Assembly: GCA_033182465.1 (NCBI GenBank)
Contig: CP137319.1
Span: 3,100,001 to 3,164,000, forward strand
From: Sanghuangporus weigelae
Taxonomy: Eukaryota; Basidiomycota; Agaricomycetes; Hymenochaetales; Hymenochaetaceae
Direction of reading: 5' to 3'
Length of the DNA: 64,000 nt
Part shown: piece after piece, positions 42,084 to 53,847 of the stretch
Numbering within the stretch: the stretch's first letter is position 1
Layout: the number at the start of each line of letters is the position of its first letter
The notes under the pieces: model-generated
Told to the model about the DNA's origin: nothing
Database searches by the model: none
The model's input: the letters and a program-made list of their open reading frames with translations, nothing else
Translations under genes and position numbers: made by a program

Positions 42084-45000
42084 TCATACCCCAGGAGAAG
42101 CTGAACCATTGAGTCGAATAACTAATTCCTGAAGCCGGTCCCGGCGAACTTCTAGGCTATGGCGGCGATACGTTATGTCAGGGTCTTCGCTCAGATAGCG
42201 TTTTGCCGTATCCTTGTCGCCCTTGTCCAATCTCAGCCCCGAGATTAGTGCCGCGTTCATGCCGGTACGGAGACACTTTAGGAAGTCGACATCGATGAGA
42301 CGCGGTAGATTGTCAATTATCCGCTATTATAGGCAACGGTTCGATAAGTACTCTATTCAGAGCAATTGTGACAACAAGAACTGATACCTTGTAGGCAATA
42401 CGGAAGAATGCCGATGCTTCGGCCATCATTATAAGTTCCTCCCCATGCGGTTCTGAAATGCCTAAATGCGAGAGATCTTCTTCGCTGCAACAGATGCCAA
42501 TTCTCGCGAGGTCCTCCACGATGCGGCGAATGTCGTCTGAATCGACGGGAAGTCCTGCTTGTTTCTTCTGTACCGCAGGTCAAGCTGAGCACCCAATTCG
42601 AACGCAAGTGAGATTTACCTGCCGTTGTTGGCGGAAAGACATGAAGAACTTGCTTCTTTCCGACAAGTATACATCGTTTAATGTGAACGGGTCTTTTTCA
42701 AGCTCGAGCAGCCAAGCAATACGGTCGAGCGTGGCTATCCTCGCACGCTGCAGCTCAGAATCAACTATATTCCTAAAAATGAACTTCAATCGGAGAAATT
42801 TTGAGGGAGAATCAAGGAACTGAGTACCTCACTTCATCGTAAAGACCACCGCTTTTATACTTGCCGAAATTTTTGGCAATCAGGTCGTCGAGGCATCGTT
42901 GATAGGCAACGTTCACCTTTTCAAAGCAGGCTCGCGAATGTTGTTGCCACAAAATGAAGCGTTCTTCAATAAATTGCACCTTAGCTCTGTAGGGGGTATT
43001 GTGTGGTAGTTCTCTCGTTACCATGCTAGAAACCATGGGAACCAAATAAGGTACTTTCGGAGACTTCGGAATGGCAGATGCTTACCGATCAATACGTTCG
43101 CGCATATCATCGAGAAAAATTGGCTCTTCGGTTGAGTCAAAGCTGTCGCCCATCTCTTCTATCACTTGACGATATCCAGCATCTGAAAATAAATCCTCAG
43201 TATCTTCCCCCATCTCACTCTTCAGGAATGGATGGAAGTTGGGTGTCGTGGTCTTTATATCAGCCTTGAACTCTGCATAAGCAGGACGACAGTTCTGAAG
43301 TAGACTTTCGTGTCCGGAAATCCCTCGAACACAATCCCGAAGTTGTGTATCAAACTCTACGATCAGTTGCAGAAGCTCGACTGTCGGATTTTCAGAAGGC
43401 AGTGGGGGCAGATCATACAGCTCTTGCAGTGTATCGCGCAAAGATGAACGCAAGGTTTGCCTCAGTTTAGGTAATCTGCATGTGATATACGACCATCAGT
43501 ACGATGAAGCTGACAGATCGACAAGGTGAATCAGAACATGGCGCAAGATGAACATACGTTTTCTCAATCAGCTGGCTCAAGAGTACGCTTAGCTGAGCTG
43601 TCAAGTTTGGCACACCCATACGCTGCCTTATGTTAGACACTTGGTCACACCACGGCTCACTGGCGAAGAACTTCATCTCGCGATCACGGTTGTCGTCATA
43701 CGTGGTCCGTGACTGTAGCTCAGCCGCGCTTGCTAGCTTTGTGACGTAGTAACCATGAGTGAGTGGATGCTTCCGGCCCGCGAGTATGTCAAGCCACTCG
43801 TCATGCTCGCCCGTCTGCAGAGTGTCTGGCTTTGTAAGCACACCTTCGAAGATATCAAGAATTTGTCAGAATACGAGAATAAGCCTCGACATTAACATAG
43901 GCTGACCTATGGTGCGTATACCATCAGGATCCGCTTCCTTGGCAAGTAGAGCAGCCTTCTGATTGTGAACATCGTCTGTAATAAAGTCGACATTATCTCG
44001 CAGAGTATGAAATAATAATATACTGACCTCTCATAGTGATTGTAAGGAGTATGAGAGAATTTCCAGCAATCTCTCTCCTAACTAGATTTTCGATCAGACT
44101 GATATTTCCTCTATCCTCTCCGTCCGCCACATTCGAGATAATGCCTACGAAGATGTATGAATGATCATTTCTATGATCTCGGCAAGCCATTTTTGTTCAC
44201 CTGGCAGATCTATAAAAGAAAGATTCGTAACAACTGGACTGAAGATATCGATGCAAACAACATTCGGAGAGAATTGCAGCTGACGCCTTGATCCAAATGG
44301 AGGCTGCCCGGGCTCTAGATTATCGAGGTCTAGGTGGACAAAAAATTCCTTCGGTACACTCGGGTTGAGTATTGCTAACTGAGCCTTTCGCAGCATTTCT
44401 TCTAGGGTGCTGTGTAAATCGATACAGATTAGTAAAATTACTATTCTATTGCAAGTATTGCACCTTTTATCAGTAAGTACCGGACCAAACTTCGTTTCTC
44501 TCACGTTGTGTACCGGGTTACCGAGCTCATCTATCTCTATACGTAGAGATATTTGACACCTGAACGATTCAGGAGAATATGACAATCTGCACTCCATAGG
44601 GCATCTATCGAAAGTAGTTGTGTGGTGACCTATATAGTGTTAAGCTTTTCGAGCTGACCTTGTGCATGTTCCCTGAGATCGAGGAACAGTAATCTGTATT
44701 TTGTTCGATTCAATGACTCAATGTGACGAAAGAATGCTTTCACCTTCGTCATGGCTTCAACGAGAGAACTTTTACCTATCATGAATACAGTGAGCTTATG
44801 CAGCAATAGTATACGATCAACGCTATAGATATACATACCCGCGGATTGATTTCCTATAACCACAATACGAGGCAGATCAACATCTGCTTGTGCTCTTTAG
44901 AGTAGTGAAGGAGCAAGATACAGTTACGATAATTCAGGTTCACTGTAAGATGGCATTATCAGATACTCACCCATGAGCCCTCAGGTCATTGATCAGCTGA

Positions 45001-45101
45001 ATGAGCGCCTGTACTTTCTTTGCATATGGATGTCCAGCGATGTCAGCCGACGTTGCGTTTGCAGTCCCGCGACGAGTAGTATTTGAAGGTGGTGTTGCCA
45101 T
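42084..45101 (-). CDS. Dynamin-superfamily GTPase
   Basis: Starts MATPPSNTTRRGTANATSAD at 45101. Exons joined across short introns give HPYAKKVQALIQLINDLRAHG, then PRIVVIGNQSAGKSSLVEAM (G1, split over an intron), ITVPRSQGTCTRCPMECRL (G2 Thr), VVTNLSFIDLPG (G3 DxxG), and GVLTKPDTL (G4 TKPD). A middle/stalk region follows (LPPLPSENPTVELLQLIVEF, FDSTEEPIFLDDMRERI), then a GED-like end (DDIRRIVEDLARIG, SHLGISEPHGEEL). Stop TGA at 42084. The family forms membrane-wrapping GTPase helices. This divergent, intron-rich type is common in Agaricomycetes, is closer to Mx-like proteins than to Dnm1, and its cargo is unknown. No PH domain, Pro-rich tail or membrane anchor is visible. Confidence 0.88.
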
Positions 45102-45990
45102 TCTTCGTCGGGATTAACAGCTTCGGGGGTGAAGGTTGAGATAGGGACGACAGGAGGGAAAGTGGGACTCGTTAAGTAGTTCAAGGCCTCGAGGACAGCA
45201 TCTGCCCGGTTGCATTTGAACCTCTAACGGCATGGGACTCGGATGGCGATGTATTTGAAAAGCACTGCATCTTCCGTATCCTCAGAGCTGCTGTCGTGAA
45301 GCACCCCACAATGCTGGGGCATGTTGGAATAGGAGGTGGATACTTGGTTCTCTTCTACATACGTACGGCGCTTAACAGACATAGGCGCTTAACAGACAGA
45401 GAAGCTTAAGAACGGCAACGTCTCAGTTACGTAATCAACCTGTAAATCTCTGAACCTTAATTCCACGACTCAACAGTCCCAACACTCTAACTCTTTTCCA
45501 ACCTGAAGAGGAGCATCTCAATCTCTCGGATGTGTATGGTCGCTACAACATTAGCGAGCAATGTCGCTTGGTCTTTCAACTCACAACGTAAAGGGCACGG
45601 CATAGTAATGACACGAAAAGTCTTTCAGGAAGACTTGAGATATATACATCTGACCGCGAGGAACATGAAGGTGCGGATCACATTGCTTGTAACAGGATAG
45701 TTACATCAACTTACCTCGAATGCACCCAGCTAGATTACTGATGGTCCTGCAAAGGAATCCATGTCAACTAACGGATGAGACACGTTTTCTTTCCATTTGA
45801 TGGGCGCTTAACCAAATTGATGTGAATGGAAGCAGTATTACATCCATTGGTAATTTAAATTACGCACGCTTCTTCGTACTTATTACAGAAACTCACAAAT
45901 CCGAAAGAGTCGTTTATGAATCTCAGATAGATAGCGATGTCAAGGTCAGATGGCAGAGAACTGAACCGGTTCTTTGAGTTTCAAGAAAAA
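45102..45990. other. Intergenic, nothing recognised
   Basis: About 900 bp between the dynamin start and the first DUF6534 copy. Chance frames only; a CGCTTAACAGAC repeat (two copies near 45370-45393) is the only visible pattern. Confidence 0.4.
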
Positions 45991-46009
45991 CAGAAATCAG
46001 ACGGTGTGT

Positions 46010-47117
46010 GATATCCGCTTCATGTGGCTTTTAGGGACCCGCCTGACCATCCTGGCGGCATTCACGTTGAATGACAGTGTGTACCCTACATGCTATCTCT
46101 CTGGTGTTTGCAGACTGTGGAGCGTATCGGACTTTCGAGCATGATACAAGTTAGTGAGCTAAGCACACCTGTCCTTTCAACACAATAGATCGTCCTCCAG
46201 TGTTAGAGGGAAGATTGTCCAAACGAATGCTCCCGATTCCACCATCTCGCATATGCCTTCACGGCCTAATCGAGCATTAGACTGGAAGAATAGTGAGCTG
46301 AAGATGTTGTAAAAACATATGTTACTCACGAAGCAAGCATACAGTTGAAATATACTGATAACTGATTGTCAGCGACTCTGACTGGCCTTTAAATGCGAAA
46401 TCTCACGTTTTGGCAAAACAAGGTCTACAAGAAGGTATATGAAAGATGTTGGCCGGATTTCTGCTCCGACCAACCCGACTACGCCCCATAGGCTATTCAC
46501 CAATCCCGTACCAATCGTATACACGACAAGGCATTTTATTATGGGACCAGTCTTCTTGATGCCCGATCGACGATTCCACAAAAGATATATCAGGACAATA
46601 GCGATAAGGGCATCGGTGACGACGACGACAAGGGCCGTTGAGGATAAGTCAAGGATAATAGGCTTCCAAACTCCTTTACCAAATACACATACATTGATGT
46701 GTCGTATCAAGACCCCAATCCAGTATCACGTATAGCTTGAGCTGCCATTTATCTGTCCTGGAATATTTCTGTACGGGTACGTGTAGTATCAAGCTTCTGG
46801 AACAACATCTGAAAGGGCATTCATCGCACTTACCACATAATAGGAGTACAGTTGAACGCATCTTCCACCCCAATTTAAATTGAATTAAGTGCAATGCCGC
46901 AGTCCTCTGTACTAGCAGAACCTACGCAGTAGTAAAATTACACAAGGCTTGGTTAGCAAAAATGAAAACGCGTTGATCTTCAGGTCAACCCACACAAGAG
47001 CAATGTATAAGTAAACCATCTAACATGTCGCGACATTAGTCGTATCGAAAACGAGCAATGCATCATGAAACTCACTGTGCTGTCAAGCTCTGGCTGACCG
47101 CGAGTAACAATCATAGT
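46010..47117 (-). pseudogene. DUF6534 membrane protein, rearranged copy
   Basis: Minus-strand copy of the DUF6534 family. The start MIVTRGQPELDST (about 47115) and the exon KYSRTDKWQLKLYVILDWGLDTT match the copy at 48.4-50.0 kb, as does a long exon 46710-46369 with ALIAIVLIYLLWNRRSG and IIKCLVVYTIGTGLVNSLWG. The central exon of the neighbour (VSNKNNLLTGFLVTVV and what follows) is missing, so about two membrane helices are lost. The C-terminal exon equivalent (RDGGIGSIRLDNLPS) is in a shifted frame relative to the expected join. It is therefore probably not functional. Confidence 0.65.
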
Positions 47118-47917
47118 GGAAGTTTTAGAAAAACGTAGTTTGAGGGTTGGGGCAAGCAAGCTTTCGACTGAACCCGGGCTTCAAGATCAGAGTGAGCAGG
47201 CAGGTGATGACACCAGCTGTATGAGAGACATAAGGCGGGACGACAACACCGTCACTAAACGACATCAAGGAAGCGGTGTCTGGTTCATCGTTCCCATCCG
47301 ATGATTAGTAAAGTCTAATGCAAGACGGCTCGATGGGGATCACGGAATTCTTGAGGAAAAACAGTATCGAGGTTGTATCACCGATCAAAAGGAAGTAAGC
47401 TTCAAAACGATAAGAGTCAGGAGGAAGATTTTGTAATTGAAAGAAGCATACCAGTGCAGTAGAACGGATGCTTTTTCCTGTGCCTCGTGGTGGACCGCTG
47501 TAGAATGGCATGCGTAAGTCCCGTATATGGGCAGTTCGGCGTCAACTCGGACTCGAACATTTGATTGGACCAAAAAGACTAGTCCGTGGGGTTTTATGAT
47601 CGCTGATTATTGAATGTTGACGCTCTGGGGAGCTTGTAGAAAGTGAGGTTCCACAGCGGGCAAAAACCGGATTGCCCAAAGAACAGAACATGTTCGTTTC
47701 TGGCAAGTAACTCCCACGCCTTCCTAAATCGGACGTCGACCTATGAAGACCCAAGTCCAGATTGAGATTTCTTGACAACACAAAATGTTGGACAGACAGA
47801 GAACAATAAACCTCTCAAACAGTAGTCTTCGCGAGGTGACCCCCCATTTTTGGAATAGTGCTTCCCCTTATGAGTTCCTCGCTAACATTTCAACTCAAGC
47901 CCTAAGATCATAAGTCG
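47118..47917. other. Intergenic between DUF6534 copies
   Basis: Short frames on both strands without family resemblance. The minus-strand frame 47781-47542 (79 codons) is not supported by anything else. Confidence 0.35.
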
Positions 47918-49040
47918 AGCAAAGTAATCGACGCTCTAACTAGCAGAAGGTGAAGATGGTGGATATTTAACGTACTTCGTCACCGTTCTTTTGGAAACCC
48001 TATGGAATGTTAGCGGCAGTGGCTACTGGACGATTTGGGATAATGCCTCCCTATCACCGAGTCTACTGGTTGCTCCTCTCTTTGTGCGTTCGGTATCATC
48101 ACTCGGCATTTCGTCACCGACAATAAAAAATTTAGCCTCTTGGGCAGAAGAGCGTTCGGATGAGCTGAGGATAGGGACCGTCCGGAACTCAAGTCTTATC
48201 CCGATTCTGTCGAGTCGACATAGCCAGTTTGGATCGAAAAATGTGGAATAGGTTATTCATTCTGTACACCTTCGCGGTCATTCTACCGTAAACGTACATA
48301 ACCTTAAGTTCAAGGGTCGATTGTTATATTCGCTGCTGAGAAGTGCATGACAGCCTGTTCATTGGCCCAACATGTCACTCAGAGAACTCATGACCGAATC
48401 GGAGCCACATGGATATTGATCTCGGAAGAGTTCTCCTCCAGCTTCTGAAAACGAGAGAGATTAATCAGACCAAGCACAAAGTCCATTAAAAAATGAATAC
48501 GGACCTGTCTACCTTCGTAATCGTTTTGAGCATCAATGTCTACCCTACATTCGATGTCTCTGTCTCCGGGACTGGTAGGCTATACAAGATTCATCAACTC
48601 TGGGACTGTAAATACGAAGGATTTTGATCCATAAACGCACTTTTCGTGCTCTGCCGTCTGGTCCAGATGACCTCCCCGCGGAGCTCGACGGGAGGTTTTC
48701 CAAACGGATGCTCACTGCCCCTCCATCTCGCATTTGGTTTTCACGGATGCTTGATCGGGCATTCAGGCTGAACAAAACTACTCAGAAAAACGAAAACCAG
48801 AAGACAAACTTATCAATACTTACGAAGCGAGCATGCAGTTGAAGTATACTTGTCCGAAGTGGTAAGTGATTTGAAATGATTATCAAAATAATATACTCAC
48901 ACTTTGGCATGACTAGATCAACGAGTAGGTATATAAAAGAAGAAGGCAGCACCTGAGCGCCGGCCAGTCCAATTATTCCCCAAAGGCTCGTCACCAGACC
49001 GGTACCAATCGTATATATGACCAGACGTTTTATTATAGAA
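47918..49040 (-). repeat. Segmental duplication block A (partner 52482-53640)
   Basis: From GACGCTCTAAC...CAGAAGGTGAAGATGG on the left to the helix-coding GTATCAATCG-type sequence near 49040, this block repeats at 52482-53640 in the same orientation. It shows many point differences and some indels. It covers the downstream region and the last exons of the DUF6534 gene. Confidence 0.75.
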
Positions 49041-49959
49041 TCGGTCTTTCGGATACCCGATCGGCGATTCCACAACAGATAGATCAAGACGACTGCGATA
49101 AGCGTGTCGGCAACAACGACAAGGGCATTCATAGCACGCTCTGTGTTGAGGACACCCAGAAGCTGAGCGGCATTGGTAAAATGATAAACCTGGCCGAAGT
49201 AGGACAATGTAACTCCTAGCTGTGCCAACACTACGGTGACGAGGAATCCAGTTAGAAGATTATTCTTATTGCTTACTAGAAGAGAAAGCGCGTTTAGTGA
49301 GCTAAGGTGAAGTAGATAAAGATACCTACGGTACCAAACGCGAACAATAAAGACAATCTGTACCATAGTGTCCACGAGACCAGCAAAGACGATTTCGTCG
49401 ATCAGTGTACTGCAAGTAATGATAAGCTATCGGGGTTTATCGTTTTGAGAGAGATACTAACTGCTGAGGATGAGCCAGGAATAGTAGGTTACCGAATTCC
49501 TTCACCAGATAAATATACAAAGACTGTATTAAAAGCGCTTCGTGCACCGTGTCGACAGCCCAGACCAGGAAAATATACAACTGTAGCTGCCATTTATCGG
49601 TCTTGGAATATTTCTGAAAGTATGATAAGCATTCTGGAAGACGCTTCTACGAGCGACGCGAAACTCACTTCATAGTAGAAATACATCTGAACACATCCTG
49701 CTCCCCATAATCTGATAGTTAAGTGAGTACGACATTAGACACCATTCCCTTCTGGGAGACTGACCCCATAGAAAAGCTATCCCGCGGCTCCAGTCAGTTC
49801 AATACGCCGAGAATGACGATCATTGCTTGGACGCACACAACAGAGAGATACAAGCAGCCGAACTGTACGGATCGCGAAGTCAGCCGAGGGCAAGGACCGC
49901 GAAACAAGAGTGGTACCCACAGTGCTGTCCAGCTCGAGCTGAGCACGAGGAAAGGCCAT
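48388..49959 (-). CDS. DUF6534-type membrane protein, most complete copy
   Basis: Probable start MAFPRAQLELDST at 49959 and stop TGA at 48388. Readable exons are LWGAGCVQMYFYYE; KYSKTDKWQLQLYIFLVWAVDTVHEALLIQ in two blocks; IDEIVFAGLVDTMVQIVFIVRVWYR; VSNKNNLLTGFLVTVVLAQLG; ALVVVADTLIAVVLIYLLWNRRSG; IIKRLVIYTIGTGLVTSLWG; SFIYLLVDLVMPK; CYFNCMLA and LNARSSIRENQMRDGGAVS. This is the seven-helix DUF6534 pattern ending in a N-S-x-L-A-x-L-N-A-R loop and a hydrophilic tail (LEENSSEINIHVAPIRS). The second exon near 49.8 kb is hard to place, so the N-terminus is uncertain. Function of the family is unknown. Confidence 0.72.
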
Positions 49960-50527
49960 TGCAGAGAATCCGAGATAGCGAGAGTTCGTTTATTTATGAA
50001 CCTAGAACTTTAACTCCAAGACTTGGGGAAGTCTCGAGTCCAATCGAGCGGCACCTGTACATATAACGAACTGATGAAACAATTTTGCAATTTGAAAAGT
50101 AAGGAGGAACGAACAATATCTCTTCCATTTGATCCACAGAACTGTACATCAGATGCCATTGCTCATTTTACAACGAATGCCGATGCGAGAGAGGGATTCG
50201 TCCCGTAGCTGTGACGATGACTGAGATGGCAATATGTAAAAAATGGCAGTGGTGTGTATGCATCAATATGGACGGAAAGATATATGATGTTCATTGCTCG
50301 TCGGTGCGTCTTCTTGATCGAGGTGTGAACGAAACAAAGATCGGTGGCACGACGTATGCCTTTCGCAGCTTTCCCACGGGTGCAAATCGAGGTTATTCCA
50401 CTCATCACAACCAATCAGCGTCCGCTCCGAAGAACTAAACTTTATCGGCTCGGCTGTCTGTTGTATCGCCGGACGCCCACCATGTAGCCCTTCTCCCTCT
50501 CAGCACCGGAACCTGCCCACATCCAGC
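49960..50527. other. Divergent promoter region of DUF6534 gene and desaturase
   Basis: About 570 bp with no supported gene; frames on the two strands overlap and look accidental. A CCAAT word at 50411-50415, about 115 bp upstream of the desaturase ATG, is a plausible regulatory element. Confidence 0.35.
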
Positions 50528-52278
50528 ATGTGTAAGAAATGCGAAGACAGACCCGGCACTTTCAGACCGTCCAAAGTGTATGTCACATTTCCTCAACCCA
50601 AATGAATATATGACTCCATACCATAACCATTTTGCAGTACAGCCGCGGAAGTGAAGAGCGTGATCCCAGAACGACTTTTCATCCCTGACACCTCAAAGTC
50701 TCTGTATTACTTAGCCAGAGACATTTTCGTGACTACTCTATTAGCTTCGCTAGTATGGACAGTAGACGGATATTTGGTGGCTTGTAGCGAAACGGCACGT
50801 AAGGAGCTTCGGGTGTATGTCTCGATGGCTCGTGGACTTGTTTGGTGCCTATAGTCAGTAGTCCTCTTTCTCGGCTCTAAACGTGACGAAAGGAAAGAAT
50901 CGTCTAATGCATGCTTCTATGTAGTTGGTGGTTCCAAGGCCTCTCATTTGCTGCTCTCTGGCTCCTTGCTCACGAGGTGAGTCCGTCTTTGATTGAACAA
51001 CGCAACAGGCTTTTCACATATTAAATAGTGTGGTCACGGTTCCTTCTCTCCTTATCCCGTTCTCAACGATTTTGTGGGATTTGTTCGTGTACTTCAGCTG
51101 ATCCTTAAGTACTGGGTACTAAAGAATGCTCGTAGATTCTTCATTCACTTCTTGGGACGCCTTACTATAGTTGGAAATACTCGCACCGACAGCATCACAG
51201 ATACAATGGCCATCTTGAGAAAGATGAACAGTACGTGACTATTTCCTACTATGTCCTGCATCTGTGAAGAATAATCTGCGTTGCAGCTACATTCCCAGAA
51301 TCGTGGATGCAGATCAGCCAGCTCATGATTCTGGAGGCTGGGAGGCTGTGGAAGATACTCCGATCTTTCAGGTCATCAAGCTTGCGTTCCAGCAGATATT
51401 CGGCTTTCAGAGCTACCTCCTTCTCAACATCTCTGGGCAAGCACGATATCCAGGGTGGACTAGCCATTTTAACCGTAAGTCGCTAGCCTAGTTATTTCCA
51501 GTCGCGCACTTAATATTGGCTGCAGCGTTCTGCGTACTATTTCGTCGTTCGCAGCGTTTTGCTATTATTCTGTCCGATGTAGGACTGCTGCTCAATCTCG
51601 CTTTGCTGGCCGGCGCTGCGAGAACTCCGCCATTAAGCACTGGTGCCGTGATGCGATTATACGGTATCCCTTGGATACTTCTGAACCACTGGGTTGCGAT
51701 GATCGTATCCCTCCATCATACGGATGTTATGCTACCTCGGTATAGGGACGGAGCGTATACGTTCTCGCGCGGAGCGTTGGTCACCGTTGACCGGGAGTTC
51801 CTCGGCTGGCAGGGTAAATTCTTCCTGCACTGTGTGAGTCTTTCTTTTTCGCGTTGTATTACTTGGTTTTGACGGAATGGGTTTAGGTCGCCCATTACCA
51901 CATCGTGCATCATTTCTTCCCTAACATGCCTTTCTGTGAGTTCCCATCTTGTTCTTTGTACAATTTACTCATAATCTAATCTTTCCTGGTCTATCTCCTA
52001 GATCATCTCGAAGAGGCTACTGAATACGCAAAAACAGTTCTTGGTGATGACTATATCTCCTGTGATACGCCGGTGTTTAGAGCCTTATGGGAAAACGCTT
52101 TGCGTTGTCGATATGTCGATGCGAAGGGTTAGTTTCTTCAATTTGTCAATCACCTTGTAGTATTCGCTAATTCCTTGTTCTGACTTGATGATGTGCAGGT
52201 GACATTGTATTTTACAAAGACAAGACTGGCTCCGCTAGACTTAGAATGGCAGGTGAAAACGACCTGGACCCCATGTGA
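50528..52278 (+). CDS. Delta-12 (omega-6) fatty acid desaturase
   Basis: Ten exons (50528-50577, 50638-50853, 50925-50976, 51029-51082, 51136-51230, 51287-51474, 51526-51833, 51887-51935, 52002-52127, 52199-52278) with consistent phases, giving 405 residues. The three histidine boxes of membrane desaturases are present: HECGH (split by an intron), HRQHH followed by [11 protein letters not shown], and HIVHH before FFPNMPFYHLEEAT. The N-terminal [20 protein letters not shown] and the hydrophobic pairs fit the FAD2-like ER enzymes that convert oleate to linoleate. It starts with an unusual CKKCED and is slightly shorter than the usual 420-440 aa. It lies between the two arms of a local segmental duplication. 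Confidence 0.92.
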
Positions 52279-52481
52279 CAGTAGAGACCTCTGTTTGATA
52301 TGACTGTTACGAGAATATTTCTGTCTAGACGTCGATTGTGTCCGACTGACGGTACGTGTATTGGATGATTTAGGGGTATGATACATGTATCTGGCCTCGG
52401 ATTCCCAAATAGTGAGGCCAGTGCAATACGTAACCAAACTCTAAATGAAGTACACAACAAGCGCTATCGTAATTCGGAGAG

Positions 52482-53640
52482 AAATCGAGCGAAGTAAGCG
52501 ACGCTCTAACCAGCAGAAGGTGAAGATGGTGAATCCCTAACGTCTTTCGTCACTATTTTTCTGGAAAGCCTATCGCATCTAAGTGTCCGTGATTATTAAA
52601 CGATTTGGGATGATAACTCTTCCCTATCACCGAGTCTATTGGGTGCCCTTCTCGTCGTGCATTTGATATCATCGCTCGGCATTTCGTCATCGACAATAAA
52701 CTCGTCCTTGGACGAGATATATATATAGATAACGTTCGGGCAAGCTGAGGGTAGAGACCGTTCACTTGTAAAACTCAAATCTGATCCTAATTCTCTCGAG
52801 CCATAGCCAGTTTGGATCCGAAAATGCGGAGTAAGTTATTCATTTTGTACGTCTTCGCGGTTATTCTATTGTAAACGAGCATAACCATAAGGGGGATACA
52901 ATCCCAGCGTCAAGAGTCAACCGTCGTCCCACGTCGTTCGCCACTTAGATGTGTTTAACGGCTTGTCCATTGCCACTAATATGTCACTCAAAGGCTTCGT
53001 GACCGAATCGGAGCTAAATTGATGTTGATTTCGGAAGAATTCTCTTCTAGCTCCTAGAGACGAGAGAAAGTTATCGCCTCATGTACAAAGTCCCATAAAA
53101 AATGAATGCATACCTGTCTCCCTTGGTAATCGTTTTGAACAACAATATCTATCCTGTATTCAATGTCTCCGGGACTGGCAGGCTTTACGAAGTTCATCGA
53201 CTTTGGGACTGCGAATGCGAGATTTTAAGCAAGAGAACGTACTTTTCGAACTCTACTATCGGATCCTGATGACCTGTCTGCAGAGTTGGACGGAAGATTT
53301 TCCAACCGGATGCTCATTGCTCCACCATCTCGCATATGATTTTCACGAATGCTTGACCGGGCGTTCAAGTTGAGCAAGTAATCAGAAAAATGCTAACTAG
53401 TAGACAAACTTATCAATACTTACGAAGCGAGCATGCAGTTGAAGTATACTTGTCCGAAATGGTAAGTGATTTTAAATGATTGTTAGAATAATATACTCAC
53501 ATTTTGGCATGAAAGATTAGCGAGTAGATATATAAAGGAAGAAGGCAGCACCTGGTTGCCGGCCAGTCCAATTATTCCCCGAAGACTCGTCACCAGACCA
53601 GTACTAATCGTACATATATATAATCAGACATTTTATCATG
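52482..53640 (-). pseudogene. DUF6534 3' fragment in segmental duplication block B
   Basis: Second copy of 47918-49040, same orientation. Only the end of the DUF6534 gene is present: the block near 53520-53640 matching SSFIYLL, an exon equivalent at 53440, and RENHMRDGGA-SIRLENLPS near 53300. The tail reads LEENSSEININ then LAPIRS, but the stop codon of the parent is lost. Everything upstream of about 53640 is absent and the flanking sequence is unrelated. It is a 5'-truncated dead copy made by DNA duplication; introns are retained, so it is not retrotransposed. Confidence 0.75.
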
Positions 53641-53847
53641 GAATATCCGCACCAGCCTGAGACGTGCTAATTATATATAACAAGCTCTTGCTTGTATGAC
53701 AATTGGGTTCAAGGAACAAATCATGCATAAGCGGGCTCACAATACTAGACTAAGTACATTCATAGAAGCTGACATCATAGACTTTGAAACTACTATTAGA
53801 CCGGCTCCCCTCAGTATTATCAATACAACATGTACTCCACCGACGGT

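Noticed and set aside
50165-50438. Overlapping 83- and 75-codon frames upstream of the desaturase
   Set aside because: Opposite strands, no family, no splice logic; interpreted as promoter DNA.
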